Source: Elysia chlorotica (taxonomy: Eukaryota; Mollusca; Gastropoda; Plakobranchidae). Taken from it: a DNA stretch of 64,000 bases. The position numbers and the translations under genes were made by a program. The notes below the pieces were generated by a model, which was not told the DNA's origin, did no database searches, and saw only the letters and a list, made by a program, of their open reading frames with translations. The first letter of the stretch is position 1. The number at the start of each line of letters is the position of its first letter. The stretch is taken from positions 184,271 through 248,270 of the forward strand of contig RQTK01000431.1 of assembly GCA_003991915.1 (NCBI GenBank), in the 5' to 3' direction. Shown piece after piece: positions 21,801 through 33,709 of the stretch.

Positions 21801-24030
21801 GAAAGCTATTGCAACTCACAAGATCTGAAATAACAGTTTTCCATAAATAATACATTGCAATCAATATTTAATTGGTTATATCATATTTATACTGTATCAA
21901 ATGTAATTTAAACTGTAAATTGGTACTGTATTCTTTATGCTGCAAAATGAACCACAAATATTTTAACAAACAACATTTCTGAATTATTTTTTTTTAATAT
22001 GCTTGCATTTCTAAGGTAAAGCTTGTGCTCTACTGTTTTGACCAAGTAGAATTATTTTGGTCTAATCATGGCACATTATGTATTTCACATTTCATAGGAT
22101 AAGAGAAAGAATTTATCTCTTCAAACTATATATATATATATATACATATGCTTCTATAATGCCTATTATGGTGTGGGCTTCGAATTTAGAAAAAACAGAA
22201 ATATTCAAATTATGCGTATGGTTTTACAAGCAAAAAATATTTCTTTTGCCAAATCCGGATTTTAAAATGAAATATGAATAATCAAACTTTGGTTGGTATA
22301 GTTTTAAAATCAATGTAATTAAGAAAAGTTACATGATATAAGCAGCTTTCGGAGATTTATAAGTCTGGGCCCTTCTTGAATGTGATTGGAAGCTTGTCAA
22401 CACTCTGATTTATCTCCCTGTTTCAACCTCAAGTTCAGACTGATAGCAACCTGATTAGAAAGCGTCAACTGTGAATTTAAAAAAAAGGACACACTGTAAT
22501 GTAATTTTCAGTGCTTAAATTGATTTTATCAAAAACAAAATGGCTCAGTTCATTTCGGTCATAAAAGAGGGGCTGCAAATAATGAACATGACAACGTTTA
22601 AGAAAAACATTTTCTCCCTTTACTGTGAATATTTCTACTCTGTAACCAAGTCAATTATTTCCCATGTGGACTAGTAAAGTGATATCTTATATGATATGCA
22701 GTCATGAATCGTTAGTATTTTGAAAGACTGTGGCTGAAAAGGGACAAAAGAAAGGATTCAAACCGTATAGCACAAGATTGTATTTCTCTTTAACTCCAAG
22801 TTTTCAGATGATTTCACATACAACTATTATACTATTTCTTTTTGTACTTCTTTCTCATATACCTATAGATTCTTTTTAAGACAATACTGTATTAAAGTAA
22901 CCGAGGGGGGGGAGTGGTTTCTATCTGGAAGGTCCCAACTCTGGCAGCCTTTCTAAAGGCTCTTTCTTGATACCTAAAGAGATGTTTAACTGTATCTGTA
23001 TGTCAGGGGTGACTTCATGTCTCGAAATTTAAGATTGACAACAACATAATGTATGTATCCATATTTTCAGCACTGACATTGACAATGTATACGTTAAAAG
23101 TAAGAAGTATCTGTCTGTCTCTTTCTCAGATTCAAAAATTTTTCTTCTTCTACTTCCCCTTTTCCTTCTTTGCAGATCCTGACTTGGCGTGAACTTGTGA
23201 AGTCGATTCTAGTTTCGCACTATTAGAATCTACGGTCCGGTCCAGCCACAAAGTTTTAAAAACAAAATATCATCACTTAGCATGGTTTTTGTAAAATCAG
23301 CGTAGGCCTCTAGAGATCTAGATCGATTAGATCTATTATAAAAATGCAAGTTGTGATTCTGTGTGATATAGTTTAGATCTAGATCTAGATGCCTTTACTT
23401 TTAGCCATTATTTGTGATGTTACAAAATAGTCATAAATATAAAAATATATATATATACATATCTTGATCTCATTCTTAACTAGAACTAGATCTAGAATCT
23501 CTGGATTCTAGATCTAGATCCAATCCTCGGCACTCCTTGAGTTTTGTTGTCCCTAACGTGTGGGCGATCAAATAGGTGGGTGGGCGAATTTCGAGGGGCG
23601 AGTGGTATAACAACAAGAAGACAGGGAGTACAGCTGGCAGTTTGGTTTTTTTTTTTTTAATTCAATTTTAAGAGAAAAAAGAACAGAAAGACGGGGATTA
23701 CGGCTGGCAGGTATTTTATTCAATTTTAATAATCTAATTCCGCCTGACCACCCATTTGATTGCCCACAGGGTAGAAACCACAACACTCAAGGAGTGCTCA
23801 GGCCTCAATGGAAACACTAACGAATCGCAAAATGATAACTATTTTATAACAATAACAATCGAGATCTAGATCTAAAATCTATCCTAGATCTAGATTTAGA
23901 TAGGAAAAATAACCATTCAGAATAGTTGAAGGGTAGCTGGACAACATGTAAATCCTTTCCTCTAGAATTCTTGTTGTTTTTTCTTGTTGAAGTCGTTAAG
24001 ATTTGTGAAAAGCTTAGATAAGAAGTTACA
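21801..24030. other. RNF7 upstream region with AGATCT clusters
   Basis: No coding exon is supported. (TA)n lies at 22128-22144 and near 23446-23458. AGATCT/TCTAGA clusters lie at 23309-23338, 23371-23390, 23481-23521 and 23862-23905. These probably surround the RNF7 promoter and first non-coding exon, which I could not place exactly. Confidence 0.45.
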
Positions 24031-24151
24031 ACTATGAGAACCCTCTGCTACTTCAGAAGCTCTTTTTCAAGACTTTTTGTTTACTTTAGTTTCCGGTTCA
24101 ACGTCCGATCACTCTCCTGTACTCTTTTGGCTTGTGTTCACCACGGATTTC

Positions 24152-24353
24152 GAAGAAGAAGAAGAAGAAGAAGAAGAAGAAGAAGAAGAAGAAGAAGAAG
24201 AAGAAGAAGAAGAAGAAGAAGAAGAAGAAGAAGAAGAAGAAGAAGAAGAAGAAGAAGAAGAAGAAGAAGAAGAAGAAGAAGAAGAAGAAGGAAAAGGAGA
24301 AGGAGAAGGAGAAGAAGAAGAAGAAGAAGAAGAAGAAGAAGAAGAAGAAGAAG
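24152..24353. repeat. (GAA)n tract of about 200 bases running into a gap
   Basis: About sixty-seven GAA units with a short GGA-rich interruption near 24290-24315. It ends at the N run, so the true length is unknown. All overlapping poly-Glu/Lys/Arg frames are artefacts of the repeat. Confidence 0.98.
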
Positions 24354-24569
24354 NNNNNNNNNNNNNNNNNNNNNNNNNNNNNNNNNNNNNNNNNNNNNNN
24401 NNNNNNNNNNNNNNNNNNNNNNNNNNNNNNNNNNNNNNNNNNNNNNNNNNNNNNNNNNNNNNNNNNNNNNNNNNNNNNNNNNNNNNNNNNNNNNNNNNNN
24501 NNNNNNNNNNNNNNNNNNNNNNNNNNNNNNNNNNNNNNNNNNNNNNNNNNNNNNNNNNNNNNNNNNNNN
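24354..24569. other. assembly gap (216 N)
   Basis: A run of N at the end of the GAA tract. The gap was probably caused by the repeat. Confidence 1.
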
Positions 24570-25464
24570 TGACGGCGTCCGTCTGACTTGGAAGACAATA
24601 TAGTTTTGCGACTTGTTTGTAAGGTCAGTTTGTTGTTGAATGGCAGCGCCTGCTGTGGCTAAACTGGCCAGTTTTGGAGCGGCAGATCATGCTACAATTT
24701 TTGAAGACGAAACCGGCCTACTCAGTACTGCAACTCATATTGCCCTCTGGCGTCTGCGTACTCTTTTTTGTCTCCCACTGGTCCTCTCTTCACTCGCACA
24801 GCTAGCTGCATCAGTGCATGCCTCTCTCTACTGTGACTCCTGTGAGCCATTAGGCTTCTTGGCCAGCAGCCGTGGATTCAAGGTCGGTGGGGCCGAAGTT
24901 GCCGAGCTTCAGGTCTCTCTTGCAGACATCCTCGAACCTGAGAGACGGTCTGTCATAATCATAATGTACCACTTCGCAACAACTTCCTCTTCTGAATCTC
25001 CAAAACAAAATGGTAGAGTGAGTAAAAAAGAGAACTCTAACCGCCCGCTATGCCAAGGCAGGCAGACTACAGAGCATCACCTCAGCTTTTGTAAAATCGC
25101 TCTCACAGGGTCGATGCACATGGGGGCAACTTTCCACATTCATAAAGGTGACTAAAGAACAGACCATTCTCCCGGTAACAAAATTAATGCATAAACACGT
25201 GTATTCAAAACAGAGGAGAGTGAACTTGGAATGTTGGTCAGGACAACAGATAAGATAAGATTAAGAATGAATGGCGAAAGATGTGTGATGAGTACTGATG
25301 ACTAGGAAATTCCTCAGTCCTTCTAAAGTGGAACAGCGATCAAGTTTAATCAAACTCAAAGAAACAAAACTTGGTGCCACAGTCCATTCAACTTCCCCAC
25401 AACAACAAATGCGCGCGCTGTTTTAAGGGAGGTTTATTCTCTGAAGCTACTCTGTTGGAACGAG

Positions 25465-25650
25465 TTGGTGCAAGTGTTATCCAGCACTGGTTAGAGCACT
25501 GGGCTTCTTATCGGGAGATAACCGGTTTGAATTCACGGGGTCAGGCAAAGTTTCGTATCCGTACAACTACAATTGGGTACATGTACTTGCATAATGTGAT
25601 CAGATGAGACAGGAGTCTTGGTATTCTCGCATTGTGTCGTGCAACTAAAG
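25465..25650 (+). mobile_element. tRNA-derived SINE copy
   Basis: The head TGGTTAGAGCACTGGGCTTC has a B-box-like CCGGTTTGAATTC, followed by ATAATGTGATCAGATGAGAC and AGGAGTCTTGGTATTC from the family body. Confidence 0.65.
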
Positions 25651-26338
25651 ATACGTAAAATATGATGTGATATTTCTTAGAGAATATATAAAGAAAGAAG
25701 TGCTACCATCCCGTTTCGCTGTAGCCTACATGTAGGCCTACAATGTTCTTGCTGAGTCAAATTTTCTCTGCTCGTCCACTTGAGATATGCAGAGAACATC
25801 AGATCAGATGTCTTTGTGTGTCGCGTTTATCTAGCATAGACGTACTTTAAAAGTACCTTCCATACATTGGGTGCCAACAAAAACTATAGAATCAATACAC
25901 TCCAACATGAAGGGGGCAATGCAGTTCCTTTGACATACTATTAAATATGACTTTGGCACAGCAAAAGAGGGAATCTACCTATGATTGGATGGCAGATTTT
26001 CAACCTGGTCCGCCCAAGAGCGAAGAATATGGTTCGGAAAATCCTCATGGAACATGTGCCACCCACACTCAGCAAGAACTGTAGTCGCTGATGAACCGAT
26101 TATCATAGGCCTGTGATGACTTCTGGGTTGACCATCGATATGAAGAAGACAAACGTGCTGGGACAAGATACACAGTACATCACTGCACATCTTCACCATT
26201 GTCGACTACTAACTTTTAGCCGTTCAGCAAATTAATTACCCACGCCTGCTCCACCGCCCCTTTCTCTACCTCTCTCTCTTTTCTTTCTTTCTCTCCACCC
26301 CCCTCTCTCTTTATCACTTTCTGATATCTCTATCTTTC

Positions 26339-26474
26339 TCTCTGTACACTGTGAATCATGTGATGAAAAAGATGATCGGAAGCAAGAATGCACGGAATTT
26401 CCACCCCCGCACACTTTCCATGCCGTAATCTCTGTACACTGTGGATCATGTGATGAAAAAGATGATTGGAAGGC
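26339..26474. repeat. two 46-bp direct copies, 90 bp apart
   Basis: 26339-26384 and 26429-26474 share TCTCTGTACACTGTG, ATCATGTGATGAAAAAGATG and ATTGGAAG/ATCGGAAG with two or three differences. This is a local duplication of unknown origin. Confidence 0.85.
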
Positions 26475-28337
26475 AGACTCTCTACAAACACAACCAGAGT
26501 GTGGGCAAACCCCAAACTTACCAAGCTGGTACTACATTGTACTACGTAATACTACTACATGTAGTGGTAGTCGTTAGTACGCCCTTTTATGGTTCTGATA
26601 CATGGACCACATAATTTATGCCCAGGGACCATATTGCGTATGGACCACATGTTATGCTAAACAGGAGATACGATTTTATAGATTTCAATATTCCACATAA
26701 ATAGCACCCGCTGTATTTTAGGCACATCACGGCAAAATAAAATACCGAACACGATGGTTCTAATCTTCTATCCTGCGCTCACCTCCCCAGTAGGCCCCTA
26801 CATGCATGTCTCCCTTCGGCAGAGCATGCTGTGCCCGACTCGCCATGAACACCGCATAAAGGGCATAAGTGATGGCCGAATGCCAAATGAAAACAAACCC
26901 TCTACGGGAAGCTTGCAACTATGGAAAATGGTAGCGGCCACCCATTTATAACAAGAGCTCTCGACAACGACTTGCCGGTGACTGTCGAAGGTGGAGGATA
27001 AGGCTTATCTGCGTTAGCACCTCATAGCTGGGGAAGAGAGACTGTTGAAGGAAGCGGCAACCAAACGAGCGCAGCAATTCCAACACAAAGTATGGGACCA
27101 CCGATAACGATACTGTCTTTTTATTTTTCCTCTCGTATATAGCTCTTTATTAAACAACATGGACATACATACACGCCTATTTTTTTATACTCATAAATTT
27201 GCGATAAACATCTTTAAAAATCTCTTGAACCCCAGGGGCTGAGGTTATAGACACTGTCAATCCCACATAGGCCTAGACAGACACATGAAACACTGTCTCA
27301 GCAGAGAAGACGATGTTGTACTTTCTGCATTAATATTACTATGTATGCTTTTATCACACTATCGTAAATTATCTTAGATGTGTATCCACAATAAGTGTCC
27401 ATGTACCTGTATAAAATAAACGCATTTTTGTTTCTTTGGACCTACTTGGTGTGTGGTTTTAAGCAATCAACAAGACCATTTTAGTGTTTACTCCTAATTT
27501 ATACTAATTAAGTTTACTTTTTTGTTTTTAAACAAAATTCTAAAATATAAATTTATTATTAATCTTATCGACATTTCCAATCAATCTTAAAAAAATCATT
27601 TGACAAAATTTACAAATTCTTATGCATTTGTAGAATTTTTGTATATTTACCTATCAACAGATGTACATTATACTTTTGAAATGCTTAAGATAAACCTCTA
27701 AAACTGCTTTTCTCGGTCAGTATTTAATATGAACTTAAAACACAAACTCAATTACAGAGTAAATTGTACTTTATAAATACCCACTGCATGATTAAATACA
27801 CTTCCTTTAGCTTTATCAATTTTAAAACAGCTCCCGCACAAAGTCATGTAGTATGACTATGATGTACATGGACGTTGGCTAGACATACATGTACATGTCA
27901 TGAAGTACAAGTGCACTTACAAAAAAAAAAAAAAAAAAATCTATATTGTATTGTACATATATTAGTATGTATATTTTATATTTTAAACAGATTCTACTCA
28001 TTTGGACCTACATTTGCATTGTGAGTGATTTGTATTAACTATTAAGTTTTATCAGTAATTATCACATTACAATTTTTTTTCTAATATTATGTTCCTCACA
28101 CATCCCACAATTTATACATCGGTATTGTTATGTAGGCCTAGCAAGTTAGGAAAGCAGAGTAAACGGAATAAAGACAGGGTATACACGACTGTGTATGACT
28201 TTATCATGGTAAAAACCAGCATAGTGAAAGTGGGAAATTCTCTATTTTTCTTTATGTGCACCTGACATAAAAATTTGGCTTTTGTTTTACAAGTCACTGC
28301 ATGATCTGAGAAAAAAAAAAATTGGCAAATTCTATAA

Positions 28338-28374
28338 TCTCACTATATTTGTATCAGATACAAATATAGTGAGA
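28338..28374. repeat. 37-bp near-perfect palindrome
   Basis: Left arm TCTCACTATATTTGTATC, a single A, right arm GATACAAATATAGTGAGA: 18 of 18 arm bases pair. No SINE or transposon end is seen beside it. It is followed closely by GATACAGTGATAGTGATAC, a further partial repeat. Confidence 0.95.
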
Positions 28375-29129
28375 TCTATACCCGATACAGTGATAGTGAT
28401 ACACAATGAATTTACCATTTAATATTTGTGAGCTTTGTTACAATGTTTCATCCTTTCTGGTGCATGTACTTGTACAGACTATGAGGTATCCTAATTTTCT
28501 AATCCCAGCAGAATGTTTGACATGTACAGAAATTGTTTTTGTTTTTTCACTTAATTTGTAGCTAGCTGTGAAGTTCAAAAGCAAATTTTGTATCACTATA
28601 AGTATAGCATAAGAAAAATTGATGCAGATATTAGAAATTTTTACACCCTACCATATATACCTTTTTGGTTCAATTTTATTTATCTTTGAAAATTGATACG
28701 CTGTGGGCTATCACTCAATGAAAAATCCTTATCCAATTCAGCAACAATAATATTAAATAAATGAGGAATTTGGCCAATATGACGAAAGATAATTCTAATT
28801 TCAACGAGCCACATCTGAATTTGAAACACTGCGCACCGCCCCTAGCTGCTATAAGACGGCCTCGTTTTCCACTTGACTTAATGCTAGTGATTATCACTTA
28901 TATCAGTGTAAATATTAATCTTTCTGTATTGTATGGGAGAGGTAAAACTATGTTACATGTAATTTTGCACTTTAGCCAATGCATTATTACATTGTGAAAT
29001 GCTGTGTAGAGAAAGCCCTCTGTATGTAACATATTAATTAAAATAAGATTGCCAATAAATGACATTTTTCATATCTCATCATCGTTACGTGTACATGTGT
29101 GTACTGATGTTTTACATGTATGCGCGGAG

Positions 29130-29330
29130 GCCTCTAGAACATCGGTTTTCGACATAACAATGTGGTTCCAGCCCTGGTGATTTCGCTCCCTACTGGTTGG
29201 GTCTTTCTCAGTTTAATGTGAGCGTCTGAGACAGGAGTCATGGTATCCCGGCGTGGCACCACTTGTCCACATTATAGCATATACATGTACAGTGCTGATG
29301 TTGGGACGTTTAACGAACTCAACTCAGCTA
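29130..29330 (+). mobile_element. tRNA-derived SINE copy
   Basis: TTCGCTCCCTACTGGTTGGG, GAGACAGGAGTCATGGTATC, CCACATTATAGC and GTGCTGATGTTGGGACGTTT, ending at AACTCAACTC. The head is partly eroded. Confidence 0.8.
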
Positions 29331-29626
29331 CAGACTGCGATAATGCCTTTTTAGTAAAAGCAAGAACCATACACAAATGCAGTTTCGAATTGACTTGCTA
29401 AGTTTGCTGTATAGTTATTTAACACCTACTAACCACAGCTAGACAATCTCATGTACAGAGCCCCAATACCAAAATAAGAACATTTATGTGGTGCTACAAA
29501 AAAACAAAAACAAAAAAACAACACTCCCCCTCCTAAAGAAACAACAACAGAATACAGATGAGCCAACGAGCCGTACACACGATGTACTAATGTTGAAAAA
29601 GTCAAAAGTTATATTTGTGTCCAACA

Positions 29627-29632
29627 TTTATT
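29627..29632 (-). promoter_or_regulatory. AATAAA polyadenylation signal of RPL35A
   Basis: TTTATT on the plus strand lies only about 10 bases beyond the stop codon on the gene strand, giving the very short 3' UTR typical of ribosomal protein genes. Confidence 0.75.
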
Positions 29633-29640
29633 TCATAAAC

Positions 29641-32172
29641 TTATATTCTTGAGGGGTACAGCATCTGAAAAGAGAAAAAAAAAAAAATTGAAATTAACAC
29701 AATACGGGTATGAACATAAATGTACCACCAAACATCTAAAGGTAGTGATAACAAGGGAAACTAAAAATAGTGCAAGGCAAACGGACATATTATTAAAAAT
29801 GTTTAATTTCAAAATTTCACTTTATTTGAAGACTAGAATAAGTCGCACTATGTAGCGTTATTCATCCTTGTGTAGACTATTGCTTAATATGCTAATTAAA
29901 GCCTAAAGCAGAGCTCATGTCTTTGACAACTTATAACTGTTGGCAAGATCACATTCCCAATACACTAAGTAAAACTAAAAACTATAAAAATCCAAAGTGA
30001 AATGGGAAGAAAATGGATAAGAAACAGGTCAATGGAATAAAAAAACAAAGAGATGGGGGGGGGGGGGGGGAGGAAAGGAAGGAACCGAAGAGGCAATCGG
30101 TTTAACTAAAAAATAAAATCACCCCCCCCCTCAAATTAACTTCTGAATAGAGTGTTGTTGCTTAGTATCCAAAGCCAGCTTGAACAAAAGGTATATTGAC
30201 TTCTGAATACAGAAACCATAATATAGGAACATTTAACATTTGGACTGAGCTGCTCTATGAATTTCAATATTCCCAAAATGCTTTGGACAGGGTCAGCCTA
30301 AAGGTTGATAAGACTGCACCTGCACAGTATTAGTCCACACAAATTGCATTGGTTGATATCTATATTATAATGCATACCATTATTCTTCGTAACATTAATC
30401 AAGATAAATTCACTAGCAACCAAGAGCACATAGGTTTAATCATGTCCACTGTTGATTGATTTGATTACTAGATGGTTGCTCAAGGTGAAATTTTAACTTA
30501 CCACTCTAATACGTTTGCCCATGGCCTTGCTGGGCAGATTTTTCCTGAACTTTGCCCTCACCACTCCACTGTTGCCATGAGAGCGGGTGACCTTGCCCCA
30601 GATAACCCTGAGCCTGCTTGGCTTGTCGTGGCCTGGGCATGCTGTGAGTCTGAAAAGAGAATACAAGATAAGTAAAAACAGGACACAGAAAAAATCCCTT
30701 AGAAAAAATGAACTATCACAGAGTGGACGTCGCTTAAGTTGATTCTCTGCCTCCGAGTATATTATAGTCAATTGGAAATAGACATAAATACCCATGCCCC
30801 CAAATTGACTTCTTGACACTGTCTTATTTCAAGATATCTGTAAAACAAAAAGTCTACTACCTTCGTTCTCATGAAATCTTGATAGATATTGACATAGTTA
30901 TTAAAAGGATAAAATGAAAATTCCAATTTATGATACCATTATCAGCTACACATTACTAACAGTATGATCATCCAAATTTTCAAGTATGATTTTTTTTTAA
31001 ATACACATTTCAACGTTACACTTGGCTATATCTAATTTGATAATGTATTTATGCAAGTTCAGTGCTAATAGAAATAGAAAGCTAAATAAAATAAAAATCT
31101 AGTACTGGCATACTGAATATCTGATCACAAAATAAGCTATGAAATTATTTCTTCTTGTTATGTGCAGGTTGATAACAAAAACAAAATATGCTTGTAATTC
31201 AACATAGCATTGCATAATTTCATGTCAAAGGTATGCACAACCATACTTATGGGAGGAATTTTACCTTCTAGCTTTGTAGACGTAGGCACATCTTTTTCCC
31301 AAATAAAACTCAGTCTCTTCCTTGCTGATAACGCCTTCTATCTTCAACAAGGCTGTGTTTTCATTCTGGTTGCGATGACTTCTTGTGTAGCCAGTAAAAA
31401 CTGCTTTACAGTACAACCTGGAAAAAAAAAGCATGATCATGATAAAAAGTGAAGTAGCATACTAAGTAAAAGCAGAAAAAGAAATCTTGACACTTTATGT
31501 ATACACCCACTCTAAATCAATATAGCTACATGAACCACACTATCTGCCCCCCCCCCCCCCCCCCCCCAAACAACAAACAAACCCACTCCTTGTCTATTGA
31601 TGTTAAAAATATATATAGAATTATAAAAAGAAAGTCTCGTTGCACATTCACCTTCTTATTTGAGAGTGCATAATATTATAATCTGTAACTGCTTTTATCC
31701 GTGAGGCTTATTGATTAAAGTACTTATCATTCAGGAACCAGTACACACAAATCATGAAATCCAGTGGAGTCCGCTTAATATAAATCTCTTGGGTAAAATC
31801 TTAACCCATGCTGCAATTTGAAGGCTGCCATACAGCCAGACGGCCAGTCTATGCCTGACAAGGGTGACTGGGTGTAAATAAATGGGGAGTGGCAGTACTT
31901 TTCACCTTTATTGTTTCTAGTTGTTCATCAAACTATATATTTTTTCTAAAATATAGATCTGATGCGCACTAAATTTTGTACTTCAGAAGTTTTGACACAA
32001 ACTGCCATCAGTCGACTGGATAAAAATGTGTCGTTAAGTCCCAAAAATGATCAAAAACACAGACAGCGGATATCCTTGGATCCAGGGATTAGTGGCAGCC
32101 CTGCTCTACTGACATTACTCACCTCCCAGATTTCTTGGCAGGGTTCGCCTGAACTGCTGGAGTTTCAGCCAT
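29641..32172 (-). CDS. RPL35A: 60S ribosomal protein L35a (eL33), complete
   Basis: Protein eL33 of the large cytosolic ribosomal subunit. Coding exons in order: 32123-32172, 31265-31417, 30502-30649 and 29641-29664, with consistent phases, give 124 residues (human 110). Diagnostic stretches are [72 protein letters not shown] and the final MLYPSRI, which sits alone in a 24-base last exon. The excess over human is in the N-terminal extension ([16 protein letters not shown]). An acceptor ends at 32181 just before the ATG, so a non-coding first exon exists, probably near 33124-33168. The gene is divergent from IQCG. Confidence 0.96.
30057..30072. repeat. G-run of about 16
   Basis: An uninterrupted G tract in the last RPL35A intron, followed by GGAAAGGAAGG. 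It could form a G-quadruplex. A C9 run lies near 30121. Confidence 0.9.
31546..31567. repeat. C-run of about 21
   Basis: A homopolymer in an RPL35A intron; on the transcribed strand it is a G-run. Confidence 0.9.
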
Positions 32173-33123
32173 TTTATCACCTGTGAAATTAAGAAAGAAC
32201 ATTTCATCAAGTTCTAAAGTAAAGTAACCACATCTGAGTCTGCAGTATCAAGTACATTTAGTCATTTTCTATCCATACCCTTAACATATTAAATCAATAA
32301 GTTAATGTGTAGATCTAGGCCTGCTGAAGACAACAAATCTGGTGACTTCCAAGATCCAATGTCAACAATCCTGTCAATGCCATAAAATTAATTTTGGAAC
32401 TTCACATCTGACCTGGATGTTAAAAGCTTGCATTTTAGTTTTGTGCACTGCGGACGCAGAGCGTGACGAGGCGAGCGAGGGCACTTGTAACTAAGTTCAA
32501 ACCACTTACCACCTGGCAAGGTGCGGTTTAAAGTACGCTGGTAGTCCAGCATTTGTAGCCCAGAAATGCTTCTTAGCATGGCTCCCGGTTATAACAAACT
32601 TCTTTTAGCACATTTATCTAGATCTAGATTAGTTTATAAATGGAATGTAAGACAGACCTACACCTAGAGCTACCGTCAAATGCTTCAACTTCTAGATCTA
32701 GATATATATCTAAACTAAAGTTTATAGAGAGCTCTAATAACACATTAGCCTTAGGAAATGGTTGTCATGGATATATTAAATAGACCTAATAGATCTAGAA
32801 TCTACGCCTGGATCTAATTTTTCATCAACTTCACAAATGTACACATTTTCCCGTTCAATAGGCTATTGTGAACAAAAATCCATACATTCGTCTAGAAAGG
32901 GGTAACACTAGAACTAAGTAGAAGATCTATCAGTAAAGCGAGTGAACATTCGATCCGTCGATCATCAAATATTGCAATAAAAGACAAGCATCGGTTTGAA
33001 ATATTAGTACTGGAAGAAATGACAACAATCCTTAATACCTTTTTTACACGTTTAAGGATTCTTTATCAAATAAATTGTACAAAAACATTAAAATAATTCA
33101 GTGGTATATAGAGGTAAACATAC

Positions 33124-33170
33124 CGATTTAGAAACCGGAACTTGAAAGGGAGATTCAGAAAGAAAGAAGA
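33124..33170 (-). promoter_or_regulatory. likely RPL35A transcription start (TOP-like) and first non-coding exon
   Basis: On the gene strand a pyrimidine-rich CTCTTCTTTCTTTCTG is followed about 30 bases later by a good donor, AAATCG|GTATGT (exon end 33124). A 5' terminal oligopyrimidine start is known for ribosomal protein genes. Joining this exon to the acceptor at 32181 gives a short 5' UTR. Inferred from sequence only. Confidence 0.5.
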
Positions 33171-33449
33171 GCTACATGAATAAAACCACAAAAAATCAAC
33201 GGAAATTATCGTACTAACGAGTATGCGCAGTAAAGCCAACTAACGGTAACGAAGGTAAACATTATTGACGAGGGCTCTGGATTTGATTCAGACTCACCTT
33301 GGAATGAAATGAATTTCGAGAAAAATAAAGAATAAGCATATTCTTTTCAAGGTAACCAAACCTATTGCATATACCTATTAAACATATCTTTTTTTTCTTC
33401 ACTTCTTCTCCTCTTGTCTTCGTATGTATGCCTGTCCCTGATATAATTG

Positions 33450-33666
<217 letters not shown>

Positions 33667-33709
33667 CTATATCTATACACGTTAGTCATTAGCACTTTCA
33701 ACAGACATA

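Larger units (their letters stand above)
24570..29600. other. intergenic region without a supported gene
   Basis: Frames of 171 codons (24640-25155, plus) and 74 codons (25975-26199, minus) show no domain, intron structure or recognisable family. The region holds SINE pieces, a short duplicated block near 26.4 kb, an A19 run near 27920 and a palindrome at 28338. Nothing else is recognised. Confidence 0.5.

Noticed and set aside
24034..24603. Overlapping poly-Arg, poly-Glu, poly-Lys and poly-Phe frames
   Set aside because: These are translations of the GAA tract and the N run, not genes.
24640..25155. 171-codon open frame after the gap
   Set aside because: No recognisable domain, no intron signals and no polyadenylation context. 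A transposon remnant or chance is possible; not strong enough for a gene call.
25975..26199. 74-codon minus-strand frame with several Cys and His
   Set aside because: The Cys/His spacing does not fit a known zinc-binding pattern and I could not connect it to other exons.
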